Below, piece by piece: positions 37,202 through 49,951 of a DNA stretch of 64,000 nucleotides. The stretch's first letter is position 1. Every line of letters begins with the position of its first letter. The notes beneath the pieces were generated by a model that saw only the letters and a list, made by a program, of their open reading frames with translations, had not been told where the DNA came from and searched no databases. The position numbers were made by a program, and so were the translations under genes. Source of the DNA: Anaerobacillus arseniciselenatis (GTDB lineage Bacteria > Bacillota > Bacilli > Bacillales > Anaerobacillaceae); assembly GCF_001865995.1 (NCBI RefSeq), contig NZ_MLQQ01000040.1, forward strand, positions 248,001-312,000. Reading direction: 5' to 3'.

Positions 37202-38290
37202 TTAATTCGTTACTACTAACTGTATTCGTTCGATCACTTTTTCAGTCATTTCTTCTGTTGTAAGGACTTGCTCTCCTTGTTGGGCAATGTCCCCTGTGCG
37301 GTAGCCCGCTTCTAAAACTTCTGTCACCGCTTGATCAACTGCATCTGCCTCCTCAATCATTTCGAAAGAATAGCGAAGTAGCATAGCTACTGACGAAATT
37401 GTTGCTAATGGATTGGCTTTATTTTGTCCGGCAATATCAGGGGCAGAACCGTGAATTGGTTCGTAAAGACCTGGACCATCTCCACTAACACTTGCAGATG
37501 GTAACATTCCTAATGAACCTGTAAGCATTGAAGCTTCATCACTTAAAATATCGCCAAACATATTTTCTGTGACCACAACATCAAACTGCTTAGGGTTTCG
37601 AATCAACTGCATAGCTGCATTATCAACAAGCATATGTTCTAGTTCAATATCAGGATACTCTTTTCCAATCGCTTCAGCGACTTCACGCCATAGTCTACTA
37701 GATTCGAGAACGTTCGCTTTGTCTACAGAAGTAACTTTCTTACGACGTAACCGAGCTAATTCAAAAGCTTGTCTTACGATTCTTTCAATTTCAGATTTTT
37801 TATAATATAGAGTGTCAACTACGGCCTCTCCGTCGGCTTCAGTTCGACGCTCGCTAGGCTCTCCAAAGTAAAGGCCTCCTGTCAATTCACGAACAATCAT
37901 TAAATCCACATCTTCAACAACTTCTCTTTTTAAGGTTGAAGCATCAATGAGCGCTTTGTAAGCAGTAACAGGACGTAAATTCGCATATAAATTCAACGCT
38001 TTACGAATACCTAGTAAGCCTTTTTCTGGGCGCATATGCCCTGGTAACGTATCCCATTTCGGACCACCTACAGCCCCTAGCAAAACACCATCGCTCTTTT
38101 TTGAAAGATCCACCGTTTCTTGTGGAAGTGGAGTGCCATCTTCATCGATGGCTACTCCTCCTAATTTTGCATATTGGTATTTAAATTGATGATTAAAATT
38201 ACTTGCAACGGTATCTAAAACTTTAATCGCTGATTGAATTACCTCAGGGCCAATTCCGTCCCCGGGAATTACTGTGATCGTTTTATTCAT
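37202..38290 (-). CDS. leuB: 3-isopropylmalate dehydrogenase
   Basis: About 362 residues; NAD-dependent oxidative decarboxylation in leucine synthesis. Signatures [28 protein letters not shown] and [14 protein letters not shown] are visible. Three consecutive ATG codons end at 38296, 38293 and 38290. The third has the best distance (eight bases) from GAGGGAG, so I used 38290. Confidence 0.97.
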   Translation of the reverse strand: MNKTITVIPGDGIGPEVIQSAIKVLDTVASNFNHQFKYQYAKLGGVAIDEDGTPLPQETVDLSKKSDGVLLGAVGGPKWDTLPGHMRPEKGLLGIRKALNLYANLRPVTAYKALIDASTLKREVVEDVDLMIVRELTGGLYFGEPSERRTEADGEAVVDTLYYKKSEIERIVRQAFELARLRRKKVTSVDKANVLESSRLWREVAEAIGKEYPDIELEHMLVDNAAMQLIRNPKQFDVVVTENMFGDILSDEASMLTGSLGMLPSASVSGDGPGLYEPIHGSAPDIAGQNKANPLATISSVAMLLRYSFEMIEEADAVDQAVTEVLEAGYRTGDIAQQGEQVLTTEEMTEKVIERIQLVVTN

Positions 38291-38310
38291 CATCATCGCT
38301 CCCTCTTTTA

Positions 38311-41053
<2,743 letters not shown>

Positions 41054-41572
41054 CTAATTAATCAAAACTACTCTTTCTTCGGCATTTGTTACTTTATGAC
41101 CTCGCTTTACTGCTGTAATACCTGTACGAGCTAACTCTTTAATTCCGTACGGGTGCAATAAGTCGATTAACGCTTCAACCTTTTGTTGGTCACCTGTTAC
41201 TTGGACGGTGACACTTTCTTTTCCGACATCAATAATCGTTGCCCTAAAAGGATTAATCACTGCAGCAATTTCGGCGCGTTGTTGTGGACAACTAAATACT
41301 TTAATAAGTACTAGCTCTCTTGACATGATCGATTCGTCGGTAATGTCAGAAACTTTTAAAACATCAATTTGTTTGTTGAGCTGTTTAATCACTTGTTCAA
41401 TACTTCTTTGATTATCTACAACTACAACAAATGTCATTCTAGAGATCGCTGGGTTTTCTGTATGGCCTACAGTAATACTTTCAATGTTATAATTTCTTCT
41501 TGCGAGCATCCCAGTTACTCTGTTCAATACACCGGAACTATTATTTACTGTTGCTGTAATAATGCGTTTCAT
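41054..41572 (-). CDS. ilvH: Acetolactate synthase small (regulatory) subunit
   Basis: 172 residues. Two ACT-type regions (about 3-75 and 80-155), starting [25 protein letters not shown]. It confers valine sensitivity on IlvB. ATG overlaps the ilvB stop by four bases (ATGA), coupling the subunits. Confidence 0.96.
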   Translation of the reverse strand: MKRIITATVNNSSGVLNRVTGMLARRNYNIESITVGHTENPAISRMTFVVVVDNQRSIEQVIKQLNKQIDVLKVSDITDESIMSRELVLIKVFSCPQQRAEIAAVINPFRATIIDVGKESVTVQVTGDQQKVEALIDLLHPYGIKELARTGITAVKRGHKVTNAEERVVLIN

Positions 41573-43296
41573 TCTGGCTTCACCCCAATCATTTCATGTA
41601 ACCCCTTGCCTGGAGCTACCATCGGATAAACATTTTCCTTGTCGGCAACTCTAAAATCGATTAATGCAGGACCATCATGAGCTAACATTTCTTCAATCGC
41701 ACCATCTAAATGAGCTACATGGTCGACTCTAAATCCTTTAATATCGTAAGCTTCGGCAAGTTTCACAAAATCAGGTTGAACAGGAACTAATGAATTTGAA
41801 TACCTTTCTTCAAAAAATAACTGTTGCCATTGGCGAACCATTCCTAGTGAACTATTGTTCACAATAACTAACTTAATTGGTAACTTCATTTCTTGAACTA
41901 AAGACAGCTCCTGTAAAGTCATTTGAAACCCTGCATCACCCATAAAAGCAATGACTGGAGTTTTCGGCTCTGCTAACTGTGCACCAATAGCCGCCGGAAA
42001 CCCGAAGCCCATTGTCCCTAAGCCCCCTGATGTAACGAAACGATTCGGCTTTTTAAATTTGAAGAATTGCGCCGTCCACATTTGATGTTGCCCGACGTCT
42101 GTCGTAACGATGGCTTCACCATTTGTTTTTTCATAAATTCGTTCTATTAATTGTTGTGGTTTAATAACTTCAGGGTCTTCTTTATACCAAAGAGGATATT
42201 CTTGCTTCAAATGCTTTAACTCTTCATTCCATAACGAGTTTTGTCCTTTAACCCCATTTTGATTAATTAATTCTTTTAATGCTTCCATCGCATCAGCAAC
42301 AATCGGAATTTGCGTTTCAACGTTTTTACCTATTTCTGCAGGGTCAATATCGATGTGAGCAATTTTTGCGTTAGGTGCAAACTTCTCTAAGTTTCCAGTC
42401 ACTCGATCATCAAACCGACTTCCAATACTAATAAGTAAATCACTTTCATAAATCGCCATATTTGCTGGATAAGTTCCATGCATTCCAGCCATTCCTAAAA
42501 ATAATTCGTGATCCCCAGGAAAAGCACCTAGCCCTAATAGAGTGCTAGCAATTGGAATTTGTTGTTGCTCAGCATACTCAAGTAATTGTTCAGAAGCCCC
42601 TGCATGTAATACCCCTGCTCCAGCCAAGATGATAGGCTTTTTAGCACTACTAACTGCTTCGACAAGCTTCCTTATTTGCAATTTATTTGGCATTATCGTC
42701 GGATGATACCCCGGTAAATTTACCTCTTGATTGTAGTCAAATAAACCAGTTTCAATCGAAACGTCTTTCGGTAGATCAATTAAGACGGGCCCAGGTCTTC
42801 CTGTAGTAGCAATATGAAATGCTTCTTTTATAATTCGTGGTAGTTCATTAACATCTCGTACTTGGTAATTATGTTTTGTAATAGGCATCGTTAACCCCAT
42901 CACGTCCGATTCTTGAAAGGCATCAGTTCCAATGACTGAAGTTGCCACTTGCCCGCTAAAAACGACTAATGGTAATGAATCCATCATTGCATCGGCTATT
43001 CCTGTTATTACATTTGTGGCACCTGGACCACTCGTTACAACAACAACCCCTGGCTTTTTAGAAACCCTTGCGTAACCTTCAGCAGCATGGACAGCGCCTT
43101 GCTCATGACGAGCTAAAATATGGCGAATTCCATCTTGATGTATTTCATCGAACGTTGGTAAAATTGCCCCTCCAGGATACCCAAAAAGTACCTCTACCTC
43201 TTCTTGCTTTAAAGCTTCAATCAACATTTTTGAGCCTTTCATCATTTGTTTTTCACTAGATGCAACAGCTTGCTTCTTTCTCAACTTGGTGCTCAT
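41569..43296 (-). CDS. ilvB: Acetolactate synthase large (catalytic) subunit
   Basis: 575 residues; thiamine diphosphate enzyme forming acetolactate or acetohydroxybutyrate. The catalytic glutamate is in [17 protein letters not shown]. The thiamine-binding motif [13 protein letters not shown]...VNNSSLGM is present, with the FAD/central domain between. First gene after the Leu T-box. ATG behind AAGGGGGAAC. Confidence 0.97.
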   Translation of the reverse strand: MSTKLRKKQAVASSEKQMMKGSKMLIEALKQEEVEVLFGYPGGAILPTFDEIHQDGIRHILARHEQGAVHAAEGYARVSKKPGVVVVTSGPGATNVITGIADAMMDSLPLVVFSGQVATSVIGTDAFQESDVMGLTMPITKHNYQVRDVNELPRIIKEAFHIATTGRPGPVLIDLPKDVSIETGLFDYNQEVNLPGYHPTIMPNKLQIRKLVEAVSSAKKPIILAGAGVLHAGASEQLLEYAEQQQIPIASTLLGLGAFPGDHELFLGMAGMHGTYPANMAIYESDLLISIGSRFDDRVTGNLEKFAPNAKIAHIDIDPAEIGKNVETQIPIVADAMEALKELINQNGVKGQNSLWNEELKHLKQEYPLWYKEDPEVIKPQQLIERIYEKTNGEAIVTTDVGQHQMWTAQFFKFKKPNRFVTSGGLGTMGFGFPAAIGAQLAEPKTPVIAFMGDAGFQMTLQELSLVQEMKLPIKLVIVNNSSLGMVRQWQQLFFEERYSNSLVPVQPDFVKLAEAYDIKGFRVDHVAHLDGAIEEMLAHDGPALIDFRVADKENVYPMVAPGKGLHEMIGVKPE

Positions 43297-43451
43297 TTTT
43301 GTTCCCCCTTACAAGTTGGATTTTATAATACAGCTCATGGCCGTTAGTGACAGGTGAGAAATAAGACACTTTTCAATTTTCCTAAAAGCCAAATGATCCC
43401 CTTAACTTTAGTTCATTAACAGATAAACCCTTCATCGGATTAAAGCGTTTT

Positions 43452-43776
43452 AAGAAAAAGAAACCTTTTCACCCCTTAAAACAAGCATAAAAAATGCTTT
43501 TTAAAAAAGGGGTGAAAAGGTTTCTTTTCACGGTACCACCCTTGTTCATGGTCATTTTTACAAATCACCACCTCAGGAACGATTAAATCGCTCTTTTTGA
43601 TAACGAGTGACGGTATCACTCGACCAATCCTACTAGAATTTCTTTCGGAATGGCACTCAGAGGGGAGTTCGAAATAAGGGGTAACACCACTTTTCAGCAA
43701 CCAGTGACTCTCTGTAGATACCGGTCCTTAAGTCTACTTTTCCTCTTCAACGTTTTTAATATAAAGTTAACTATTC
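43452..43776 (-). promoter_or_regulatory. T-box riboswitch of the ilv-leu operon, specifier CUC (Leu)
   Basis: On the minus strand the T-box core AAGGGTGGTACCGTG is at 43529-43543. It overlaps a terminator GTGAAAAG/CTTTTCAC followed by CCCTTTTTT. Stem I is placed by AGAGG (about 43741-43745) pairing with CCTCT (43659-43663). The specifier loop has AAAAGTA on the 5' side and CTC (43665-43667) on the 3' side; CUC is a leucine codon, fitting the operon. The specifier is followed by C rather than the usual purine. Beyond the terminator a second long hairpin is present (separate finding). TATATT between ilvD and the leader may be the -10 box. Confidence 0.88.
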
Positions 43777-43778
43777 TT

Positions 43779-45446
43779 TTAAAATTTCATGACCCCACCT
43801 GTGTTTGCCGAAGTAACAAGCTTTGCATAACGTGCGAGATAACCTTTTTTCACTTTAGGCTCTGGGACAACGAAAGCTTTTTTACGAGCTTCGAGCTCTG
43901 CCTGGGTAGCATCTAAATGAATCGTACGATTTGGTAAATCAATGATAATTCGATCACCATTTTCTATTAAAGCAATTGGGCCTCCTTCAGCTGCCTCGGG
44001 TGAAATATGACCAATCGAAATCCCTCGTGAAGCTCCGGAAAACCTCCCATCTGTAATTAAGGCAACTTCCTTACCAAGTCCTCTTCCCATAATTGAAGAA
44101 GTAGGCGCCAACATCTCAGGCATTCCCGGCCCACCTTTCGGACCTTCATAACGAATGACTACTACATGACCAGCTTTTACAGTTCCATTCTCAATTCCAG
44201 CTAAAGCCTCTTCTTGTGAATTAAAAACAATTGCTTTCCCATCAAACGTTTCAATACTTGGATCAACACCACCGACTTTAATAACAGCGCCATTAGGAGC
44301 AATATTTCCGAATAAAATCGATAAACCTCCGACAGGACTATATGGATTATCTTTACGACGAATCACTTCATCATTCGTAATCTCAGCATCTTTGACACCT
44401 TCATATAAAGATTTTCCAGTAATCGTGATGCGGTCTGGATGAATAGCACCTTCAACAGAACAAAGCTCTCTAATAATGGCACTTACCCCACCGGCATTAT
44501 GAACATCTTGCATTGAATAATCAGATGCAGGACTAATTTTTGATAAATAAGGAACTCTTTTTGCTACTTCATTTATTCTTTCTAAGTCATACTCTATTTC
44601 TGCTTCATTTGCGATCGCTAGCGTGTGTAGGACTGTATTTGTAGATCCACCCATTGCCATGTCTAATGCAAAAGCATCGTCAATTGCTTCTTTCGTAACG
44701 ATATCTCTTGGACGAATATCTTTTTCAATTAAATTCATTAGTTGGTTAGCAGCATCTTTAATTAATTTTTTTCGATCTTCTGATGTTGCAACAATGGTTC
44801 CATTCCCTGGCGGAGTCAAACCTACCATTTCCATTAGACAATTCATTGAATTTGCCGTAAACATCCCTGAACATGAACCACACGTTGGACACGCTGATGA
44901 TTCTATTTCTAGTAATTCTTCTCGAGACATTTTTCCAGATTGGAAGGCACCAACACCTTCAAAAACAGAAGCTAACGATAAACTTTTACCATCTTTCGTT
45001 CGGCCTGCTTCCATCGGACCACCTGTTACAAATACTGACGGGACATTCGTCCGTACTGCAGCCATTAACATTCCAGGTGTAATTTTGTCACAGTTTGGAA
45101 TGTAAAACACTCCATCGAACCAGTGGGCATTAATCACTGTTTCTGCTGAGTCACAAATGAGTTCACGCGACGGTAAAGAATAACGCATTCCTATATGTCC
45201 CGTCGCAATACCATCATCGACTCCAATCGTATTGAATTCAAACGGAACGCCACCCGCTTCCCTGATCGCTTCTTTAACGACTTCTGCAAACTTATTTAAA
45301 TGAACATGGCCTGGAATAATATCAATATATGAATTACAAACACCTATAAAAGGTTTATTCATATCTTCTTCTTTAACACCTGTCGCTCGTAACAAACTTC
45401 GATGTGGTGCTCTATCAACACCTTTTTTTATCATGTCGCTCCGCAT
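43779..45446 (-). CDS. ilvD: Dihydroxy-acid dehydratase
   Basis: 555 residues; Fe-S dehydratase common to valine, leucine and isoleucine synthesis. Cluster cysteines lie in [24 protein letters not shown] and [16 protein letters not shown]. The ATG at 45446 ([17 protein letters not shown]) matches family starts; an internal ATG four codons later has its own GGAG. It lies upstream of the T-box and so would be made even when the leader terminates. Confidence 0.96.
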   Translation of the reverse strand: MRSDMIKKGVDRAPHRSLLRATGVKEEDMNKPFIGVCNSYIDIIPGHVHLNKFAEVVKEAIREAGGVPFEFNTIGVDDGIATGHIGMRYSLPSRELICDSAETVINAHWFDGVFYIPNCDKITPGMLMAAVRTNVPSVFVTGGPMEAGRTKDGKSLSLASVFEGVGAFQSGKMSREELLEIESSACPTCGSCSGMFTANSMNCLMEMVGLTPPGNGTIVATSEDRKKLIKDAANQLMNLIEKDIRPRDIVTKEAIDDAFALDMAMGGSTNTVLHTLAIANEAEIEYDLERINEVAKRVPYLSKISPASDYSMQDVHNAGGVSAIIRELCSVEGAIHPDRITITGKSLYEGVKDAEITNDEVIRRKDNPYSPVGGLSILFGNIAPNGAVIKVGGVDPSIETFDGKAIVFNSQEEALAGIENGTVKAGHVVVIRYEGPKGGPGMPEMLAPTSSIMGRGLGKEVALITDGRFSGASRGISIGHISPEAAEGGPIALIENGDRIIIDLPNRTIHLDATQAELEARKKAFVVPEPKVKKGYLARYAKLVTSANTGGVMKF

Positions 45447-45474
45447 TTTATCTACATCCCTTAATATATTTTCT

Positions 45475-46380
45475 TTAGCCTACTTGAGTTTGTTCATCTC
45501 TCGAATATACTTTGACTCCATCTTTTACAACATGTTCTCGGAACTGTTCTAATAAATCATTTGTTACGTTGCCAGGTTTCCCATCTCCGATTATTCTACC
45601 GTCTACTTTAACAACAGCGATTACCTCTGCAGCTGTACCAGTTAAAAATACTTCGTCAGCTACGTAAACATCGTGCCTCGTAAATGGTTCTTCTTTGACG
45701 ACATACCCTAAACTTTCAGCAATTTCCATAATTGCTGCTCTGGTAATCCCTTCGAGTGCACCAATGTAACCAGGTGGTGTTCTCAATACATTCCCATTGA
45801 CGATAAATACGTTATCAGCTGAACCTTCAGCTACATAACCTTCACTATTTAGCATGAGCGCCTCACTAACCCCCGCCAAACTCGCTTCTATTTTTACTAA
45901 AATATTATTTAAGTAATTTAATGATTTCACCTTTGGACTTAACACATCAGGACGATTTCGCCTTGTTGCTACCGTAACAATCTCGAGCCCCGATTTATAA
46001 AGCTCTTTTGGGAAAAGTGTGAGCTCTTCAGCAATGACAATGATTTGCGGTTTTGGACACGATTTTGGGTCTAACCCTAAGTTACCTACACCTCGTGAAA
46101 CTACAAGACGGATGTACGCATTAGTAAGTAGATTTTTCTTCAAAGTTTCGATGATAATCTCAGTCATCTCATGTTTAGAATGAGGAATGTTAAGTAAAAT
46201 AGCTTTTGCAGAATTGTACAAACGGTCTAAATGTTCGTCTAAGCGATATACATTTCCATCATAAACACGAATACCTTCGAACACCCCATCGCCATATAAA
46301 AAACCGTGATCATAAACTGAGATTTTCGCTTCTTCTTTTTTTACAAATTGTTCATTTAAATAAATCCACTGCTCGCTCAC
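45475..46380 (-). CDS. ilvE: Branched-chain amino-acid aminotransferase, class IV
   Basis: 301 residues, fold-type IV PLP enzyme. [16 protein letters not shown], the PLP lysine in [15 protein letters not shown], and [12 protein letters not shown] are typical of IlvE. Class IV enzymes include D-amino-acid transaminases, but context next to ilvD and the IlvE-type FEGIR motif favour BCAT. Starts with GTG behind GGAGGAGTG. First gene of the ilvE-ilvD unit. Confidence 0.93.
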   Translation of the reverse strand: MSEQWIYLNEQFVKKEEAKISVYDHGFLYGDGVFEGIRVYDGNVYRLDEHLDRLYNSAKAILLNIPHSKHEMTEIIIETLKKNLLTNAYIRLVVSRGVGNLGLDPKSCPKPQIIVIAEELTLFPKELYKSGLEIVTVATRRNRPDVLSPKVKSLNYLNNILVKIEASLAGVSEALMLNSEGYVAEGSADNVFIVNGNVLRTPPGYIGALEGITRAAIMEIAESLGYVVKEEPFTRHDVYVADEVFLTGTAAEVIAVVKVDGRIIGDGKPGNVTNDLLEQFREHVVKDGVKVYSRDEQTQVG

Positions 46381-46857
46381 CTTTTCACTCCTCCCTATTG
46401 TTAATATAAAAACTATATAAAGATAGTGTTAATATAATTTAATATGTGAATAAAGGTTTCTTTAGCTCTAATCTACTGAAGGAAAATTTTTCCCCTAATA
46501 CTCATCTTGAAAGCTACCTTCAATAATAAATTGAATTTTTAGTTTTTTATAAATATAAAAATTCAATTATTTACATTCATTGGTCGCGTATGATTTTTTA
46601 ACAAAAATACTCTTTATTTAAGTCGTTGTTTTTTGTATTTGAGGATTATAATACGCCGTTTTACCTCACTGGTCAACCACTTTTTTAAAATAATTAGATA
46701 ATTTAGAACAATCTCTCTTTTTGTATACGCTTACAATGTTGTTACTATTATGTTTCTCTATTTTTTAAAAAATTTAAAGTTTTTTATATTTATTGATAAT
46801 TCCCTGTGGGTTGGATAATTTTTTAAATTAATGTCAATGATGATATTGGTGATGGAG
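46381..46857. other. 477-bp divergent control region of ilvE and the small membrane gene
   Basis: Contains a perfect 13-bp inverted repeat (46529-46541 with 46556-46568, AATTGAATTTTTA / TAAAAATTCAATT), the palindrome GGAAAATTTTTCC (about 46482-46494), and a cre-like site at 46732-46745. CodY often controls ilv genes and binds AATTTTC-rich sequence; the inverted repeat is compatible but not a clear match. No ORF with a good ribosome binding site was seen in this gap. Confidence 0.5.
46732..46745. promoter_or_regulatory. Candidate cre (CcpA) site
   Basis: TGTATACGCTTACA matches the cre consensus TGWNANCGNTNWCA at all fixed positions but one (T for A at position 5). It lies 113 bases before the small membrane gene and about 350 before ilvE. 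Confidence 0.4.
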
Positions 46858-47277
46858 ATGAATTTAATATTAGAATATTTTTTTCTTACAATTGTTTTTT
46901 TTACTTTGCTATATGTAGGAACTAAACAAAAAAAGACAAAGGGAATTATCGCTGTAAATGATTTGCGGCACCTTTGTAAGTCTGAGGTAGAAAAGAAAAT
47001 TTATGACGGTTTGCAAAAGCGGGGAGTTTACGTTAGTCCTTCCATTAAATTTGGCTATTGCACAATCCCAATGGCACTTGAACCGTACAAAATTGCAATT
47101 TTCACTTATCCACATAGCAAAGTGGCGTTATTCAAACGACTGAAACTTAAGCAGCATGAGTTGTATTTACGTAGCTTCGGATGGAAAGTTTTAAAGTTCC
47201 CTCAAGAGACAATACAAAAAGATGTTGATGAAGCTTTAAACAAAATATTTATCCAAGTGAAAATCAGAAATGTTTAG
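46858..47277 (+). CDS. Membrane-anchored protein with degenerate DUF559/Vsr-like nuclease fold
   Basis: About 139 residues from the ATG at 46858 (MNLILEYFF), which has GGTG six bases upstream; two earlier ATG codons are in frame. One N-terminal membrane helix (about 3-20), then a soluble region resembling small PD-(D/E)XK endonucleases: KSEVEKKIYDGLQKRGVY (helix with Glu), IPMALEPYKIAIFTYP (where active members have an Asp and an acidic-X-Lys strand), and a C-terminal LYLRSFGWKVLKFPQE. The acidic residues expected in the core are missing (IPMAL, IFTYP). It is therefore probably inactive as a nuclease. The family call is inference. Confidence 0.5.
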   Translation: MNLILEYFFLTIVFFTLLYVGTKQKKTKGIIAVNDLRHLCKSEVEKKIYDGLQKRGVYVSPSIKFGYCTIPMALEPYKIAIFTYPHSKVALFKRLKLKQHELYLRSFGWKVLKFPQETIQKDVDEALNKIFIQVKIRNV

Positions 47278-47293
47278 AAAAAAATACGCAAAA

Positions 47294-47323
47294 AAGCTTA
47301 AGCCAAATGGCTTAAGCTTTTTA
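47294..47323. terminator. Bidirectional terminator
   Basis: AAGCTTAAGCC and GGCTTAAGCTT pair perfectly around AAAT, with A and T runs on either side. It lies between the end of the plus-strand membrane gene and the minus-strand tRNA genes and can serve both. Confidence 0.9.
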
Positions 47324-47335
47324 ATTATGTATGAA

Positions 47336-47412
47336 TGGCGTCCCAGGAGAGATTCGAACTCCCGACCCTGGCATTAGAAGTGCCATGCTCTATCCAGCTG
47401 AGCTACTGGGAC
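47336..47412 (-). tRNA. tRNA-Arg (anticodon UCU)
   Basis: The minus strand gives a complete cloverleaf: acceptor GTCCCAG/CTGGGAC, D arm AGCTCAGCTGGATAGAGC, anticodon stem TGGCA/TGCCA around loop CTTCTAA (anticodon TCT), T arm with GTTCGAATC, and an encoded CCA end. Reads AGA codons. Confidence 0.97.
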
Positions 47413-47418
47413 AATTTT

Positions 47419-47492
47419 TGGAGCGGGTGATGAGAATCGAACTCACGACCAGAGCTTGGAAGGCTCTTGTTTTACCACTAAACTACACCCGC
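47419..47492 (-). tRNA. tRNA-Gly (anticodon UCC)
   Basis: The minus strand gives acceptor GCGGGTG/CACCCGC, D arm AGTTTAGTGGTAAAAC, anticodon stem AGAGC/GCTCT around loop CTTCCAA (anticodon TCC), T arm GTTCGATTC, and encoded CCA. It lies six bases upstream of tRNA-Arg, so both come from one transcript. Confidence 0.97.
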
Positions 47493-47675
47493 ATATAAAA
47501 TTAACAATTTACAATTTTTAATTTTAAATTGTTAAGGAATAAAAAGCACTTAATTAGTGACAAGTAATAGTATATAACAGAGTTCCCTCTATGTCAAACA
47601 ATTTGCAGTTTAGCAAAAGAGATCCTCAAGTATGCTTTAGCATTTATTGAAAATCTCATTTGCTTTTTAACTGAG

Positions 47676-47788
47676 TGAATTTCATAATTACCAAAAATGA
47701 GCCACATCACGCAATATATAGTTTGCGAACGGTTTTGAAGCAAGTATATATTGATCTTAGTGGCGGAAATAATTAATTATGAAATTCA
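47676..47788. repeat. Palindromic MITE-like element (family 3), copy 1
   Basis: A 113-bp element bounded by TGAATTTCATAATTA and its exact complement. It contains nested inverted repeats GCCAC/GTGGC and CAATATATA/TATATATTG. Nearly the whole element folds into one hairpin. Its twin is at 54786-54897. It lies upstream of the tRNA genes and downstream of ysnB. Confidence 0.85.
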
Positions 47789-47799
47789 TTAAACTAATA

Positions 47800-48318
47800 T
47801 TACACTAATTTAAAGTTTTCTTTCAAGTCTGCTACTTCATTACCTAAATGGTCATAAAAAGTAACTAGAGCCTCTTGTGATTTTTCAAAATCAACGATGG
47901 CGTAGCTACGTTCAAGCCTTTTTCTAGGGAGGCGAAAGCTTCCTGGATTTATGTATAACACACCATTTTCTACAAACGCAGCCGCAATATGGGAATGCCC
48001 AAAGCATACTAGTTTAGCGCCAAGCTCTTCCGCACGATAAGAAAGCTTTACCGCTGACATTTTCACGTTATGTAAATGCCCATGTGTAACAAAAACTTTT
48101 AATTGATCTTTTTCATAAAAAATTTCTTCCTCATATTTTTTATCAAAATCACAATTCCCCCCAACAATAAGTAGTTTTTCGTAAGCGGAAAAACTTTGTT
48201 TAGGAAGTTCTGAATCTCCACAATGAATTATTAAGTCGACTTTGTGTTTATTTCGATCAAAAACTTGAAAAAGCTCTTCTTTTAACCCATGACTATCGCT
48301 AATGATCAAAACTCTCAT
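47800..48318 (-). CDS. ysnB: YfcE/YsnB-family metallophosphoesterase
   Basis: 172 residues, calcineurin-like fold. Metal-binding motifs ISDSHG (about 6-11), HCGDSE, VGGNCD, VTHGHLHNV and FGHSHIA are all present. Members hydrolyse phosphodiesters of uncertain natural substrate. It is in the rph-rdgB-ysnB order seen in B. subtilis. ATG behind GGAG. Confidence 0.92.
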   Translation of the reverse strand: MRVLIISDSHGLKEELFQVFDRNKHKVDLIIHCGDSELPKQSFSAYEKLLIVGGNCDFDKKYEEEIFYEKDQLKVFVTHGHLHNVKMSAVKLSYRAEELGAKLVCFGHSHIAAAFVENGVLYINPGSFRLPRKRLERSYAIVDFEKSQEALVTFYDHLGNEVADLKENFKLV

Positions 48319-48333
48319 ACAATAAATACTCCT

Positions 48334-48933
48334 TTAGAAAACTTGGCGCATAGTTAAGATTTCCTTTAAATGTTTAAGTGCGTTGGCACGATGGCTAATT
48401 TCATTTTTTTCTTGTTTCGAAAGCTGGGCCATCGTTTTATCTAAAGCAGGAATAAACATAATCGGATCATAACCAAAGCCATTGTCACCGATTGGCTCCT
48501 GTGTAATCACACCATCACATGTTCCGTCAACAACAACCGTTTTTTTCCCTGGTAACGCTAGTGCTAAAGAGCAATGAAAACGAGCGCTGCGTTTGCTTTC
48601 AGGAACATTCTTTAATTCATCAAGAACTTTATTTAGATTTGCTTGGTCATCTTTATTCATTCCTGCATAACGAGCAGAGTAAACTCCTGGCCTACCATCA
48701 AGAGCGTCGACAATTAATCCTGAATCATCTGCTAGTGTAGGAATATTGAACTCACGAGCAATCGTTTCTGCTTTTTTAATTGCATTTTCTTGAAATGTTG
48801 TTCCATCCTCTTCTACATCGATCGCATTTTCCATGTCTAATAACGTTTTAACTCCAATATTGAATGGAGCAAACAGTTGTTCAAAATCTTTAGCTTTACC
48901 TTTATTTTTCGTAGCTATTAAAATTTCTTCCAA
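48334..48933 (-). CDS. rdgB: XTP/dITP pyrophosphatase (RdgB/HAM1 family)
   Basis: 199 residues; removes non-canonical purine nucleoside triphosphates. Motifs IATKNKGKAKDFE, TLADDSGLIVDALDGRPGVYSARYAG and GFGYDPIMF are diagnostic. The B. subtilis homologue is ysnA. The start codon is TTG at 48933 behind GGAGG; it follows rph closely. Confidence 0.96.
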   Translation of the reverse strand: MEEILIATKNKGKAKDFEQLFAPFNIGVKTLLDMENAIDVEEDGTTFQENAIKKAETIAREFNIPTLADDSGLIVDALDGRPGVYSARYAGMNKDDQANLNKVLDELKNVPESKRSARFHCSLALALPGKKTVVVDGTCDGVITQEPIGDNGFGYDPIMFIPALDKTMAQLSKQEKNEISHRANALKHLKEILTMRQVF

Positions 48934-48944
48934 AATGGTTCCTC

Positions 48945-49703
48945 CTATACTTCTTCTTTTGAAAGAACTTTAATCTTGTCAGCGAATTCACCTAAGACGG
49001 CTCGTTGTTCATGAAATAATTCATTTACACCTTTCTCGGCAAGATCTAAAAGTTGATTTAGTTGCTCTCTAGAGAAAGTGGCTTCTTCTCCAGTTCCTTG
49101 AAGTTCAACAAATTGACCACTACCTGTCATAATGACATTCATATCAACGTTAGCACTTGAGTCTTCAATATAATTCAAATCAAGAATTTCTCCTAATTTT
49201 GGATCAACACCAACGGAAATTGCAGCTAAATAATCTTTAATCGGGAACTTATTAATCTTACCTTCAGCCATATATTTTTCAACAGCTAAAACTAATGCTA
49301 CAAATGCACCAGTAATCGAAGCGGTTCTCGTTCCACCATCCGCTTGAATTACATCACAATCAATCCAAATCGTTCGCTCGCCAATTTTATCTAAATCGAT
49401 CACTGATCTTAGTGCTCTACCGATAAGTCGTTGTATTTCCATCGTTCTTCCCGTGACTTTTCCTTTTGACGACTCCCTAATATTTCTTTGTTCTGTCGCT
49501 CTTGGCAACATTGAATACTCTGCTGTAATCCAGCCTTTACCTTGATTTCTTAAAAACGGCGGTACACGATCTTCAATACTCGCTGAACAAATAACTTTCG
49601 TTTCTCCTACCGTTATTAATACCGAACCTTCTGGATGTTTTATATATTGAGTTTCTATATGTATTGGTCTTAATTCGTCTAATTTTCTACCGTCAACACG
49701 CAT
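48945..49703 (-). CDS. rph: Ribonuclease PH
   Basis: 252 residues; phosphate-dependent 3' exoribonuclease trimming tRNA ends. Segments [39 protein letters not shown] and [19 protein letters not shown] define the family. ATG behind GGAGG. First of the rph-rdgB-ysnB unit. Confidence 0.97.
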   Translation of the reverse strand: MRVDGRKLDELRPIHIETQYIKHPEGSVLITVGETKVICSASIEDRVPPFLRNQGKGWITAEYSMLPRATEQRNIRESSKGKVTGRTMEIQRLIGRALRSVIDLDKIGERTIWIDCDVIQADGGTRTASITGAFVALVLAVEKYMAEGKINKFPIKDYLAAISVGVDPKLGEILDLNYIEDSSANVDMNVIMTGSGQFVELQGTGEEATFSREQLNQLLDLAEKGVNELFHEQRAVLGEFADKIKVLSKEEV

Positions 49704-49827
49704 TATCCAAATTCCTCCTTTGATTCATTCTTTTCTATCATACCAATGTTTAGTTTACACTACAAACGTAAAATTCCACTTGAGTATGTTTCCCAATTGT
49801 ACCTTAGTAAATACTATAAAATATGAA

Positions 49828-49939
49828 AGAAGGTGCCAGTGTTTGTACATACCTACGTCTTCACTAATAGAGAGAATAAAGGCATTTCTCTCTATTTAGT
49901 GCGTAACAGTGGTATACATTACGCTTTTTGACACCTTCT
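49828..49939. repeat. Long hairpin repeat (family 1-like) between gerM and rph
   Basis: GAAGGTGCCAGTGTTTGTACATAC on the left pairs imperfectly with GTATACATTACGCTTTTTGACACCTTC on the right. The inner stem ACTAATAGAGAGA / TCTCTCTATTTAGT is strong. It lies just after the gerM stop and could terminate it. Confidence 0.8.
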
Positions 49940-49951
49940 TAAAACTATATT

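Noticed and set aside
43476-43700. 74-codon ORF in the ilv leader as a leader peptide
   Set aside because: It spans the T-box core and terminator arms, whose conservation explains the sequence; no leucine-codon run and no good ribosome binding site.
44623-45105. 160-codon plus-strand ORF
   Set aside because: Antisense to ilvD over its Fe-S cysteine motifs; a shadow of codon bias.
46529-46568. 13-bp inverted repeat as a CodY box
   Set aside because: It is A/T-rich and near ilvE, but does not match AATTTTCWGAAAATT well enough; kept only as an unassigned palindrome.
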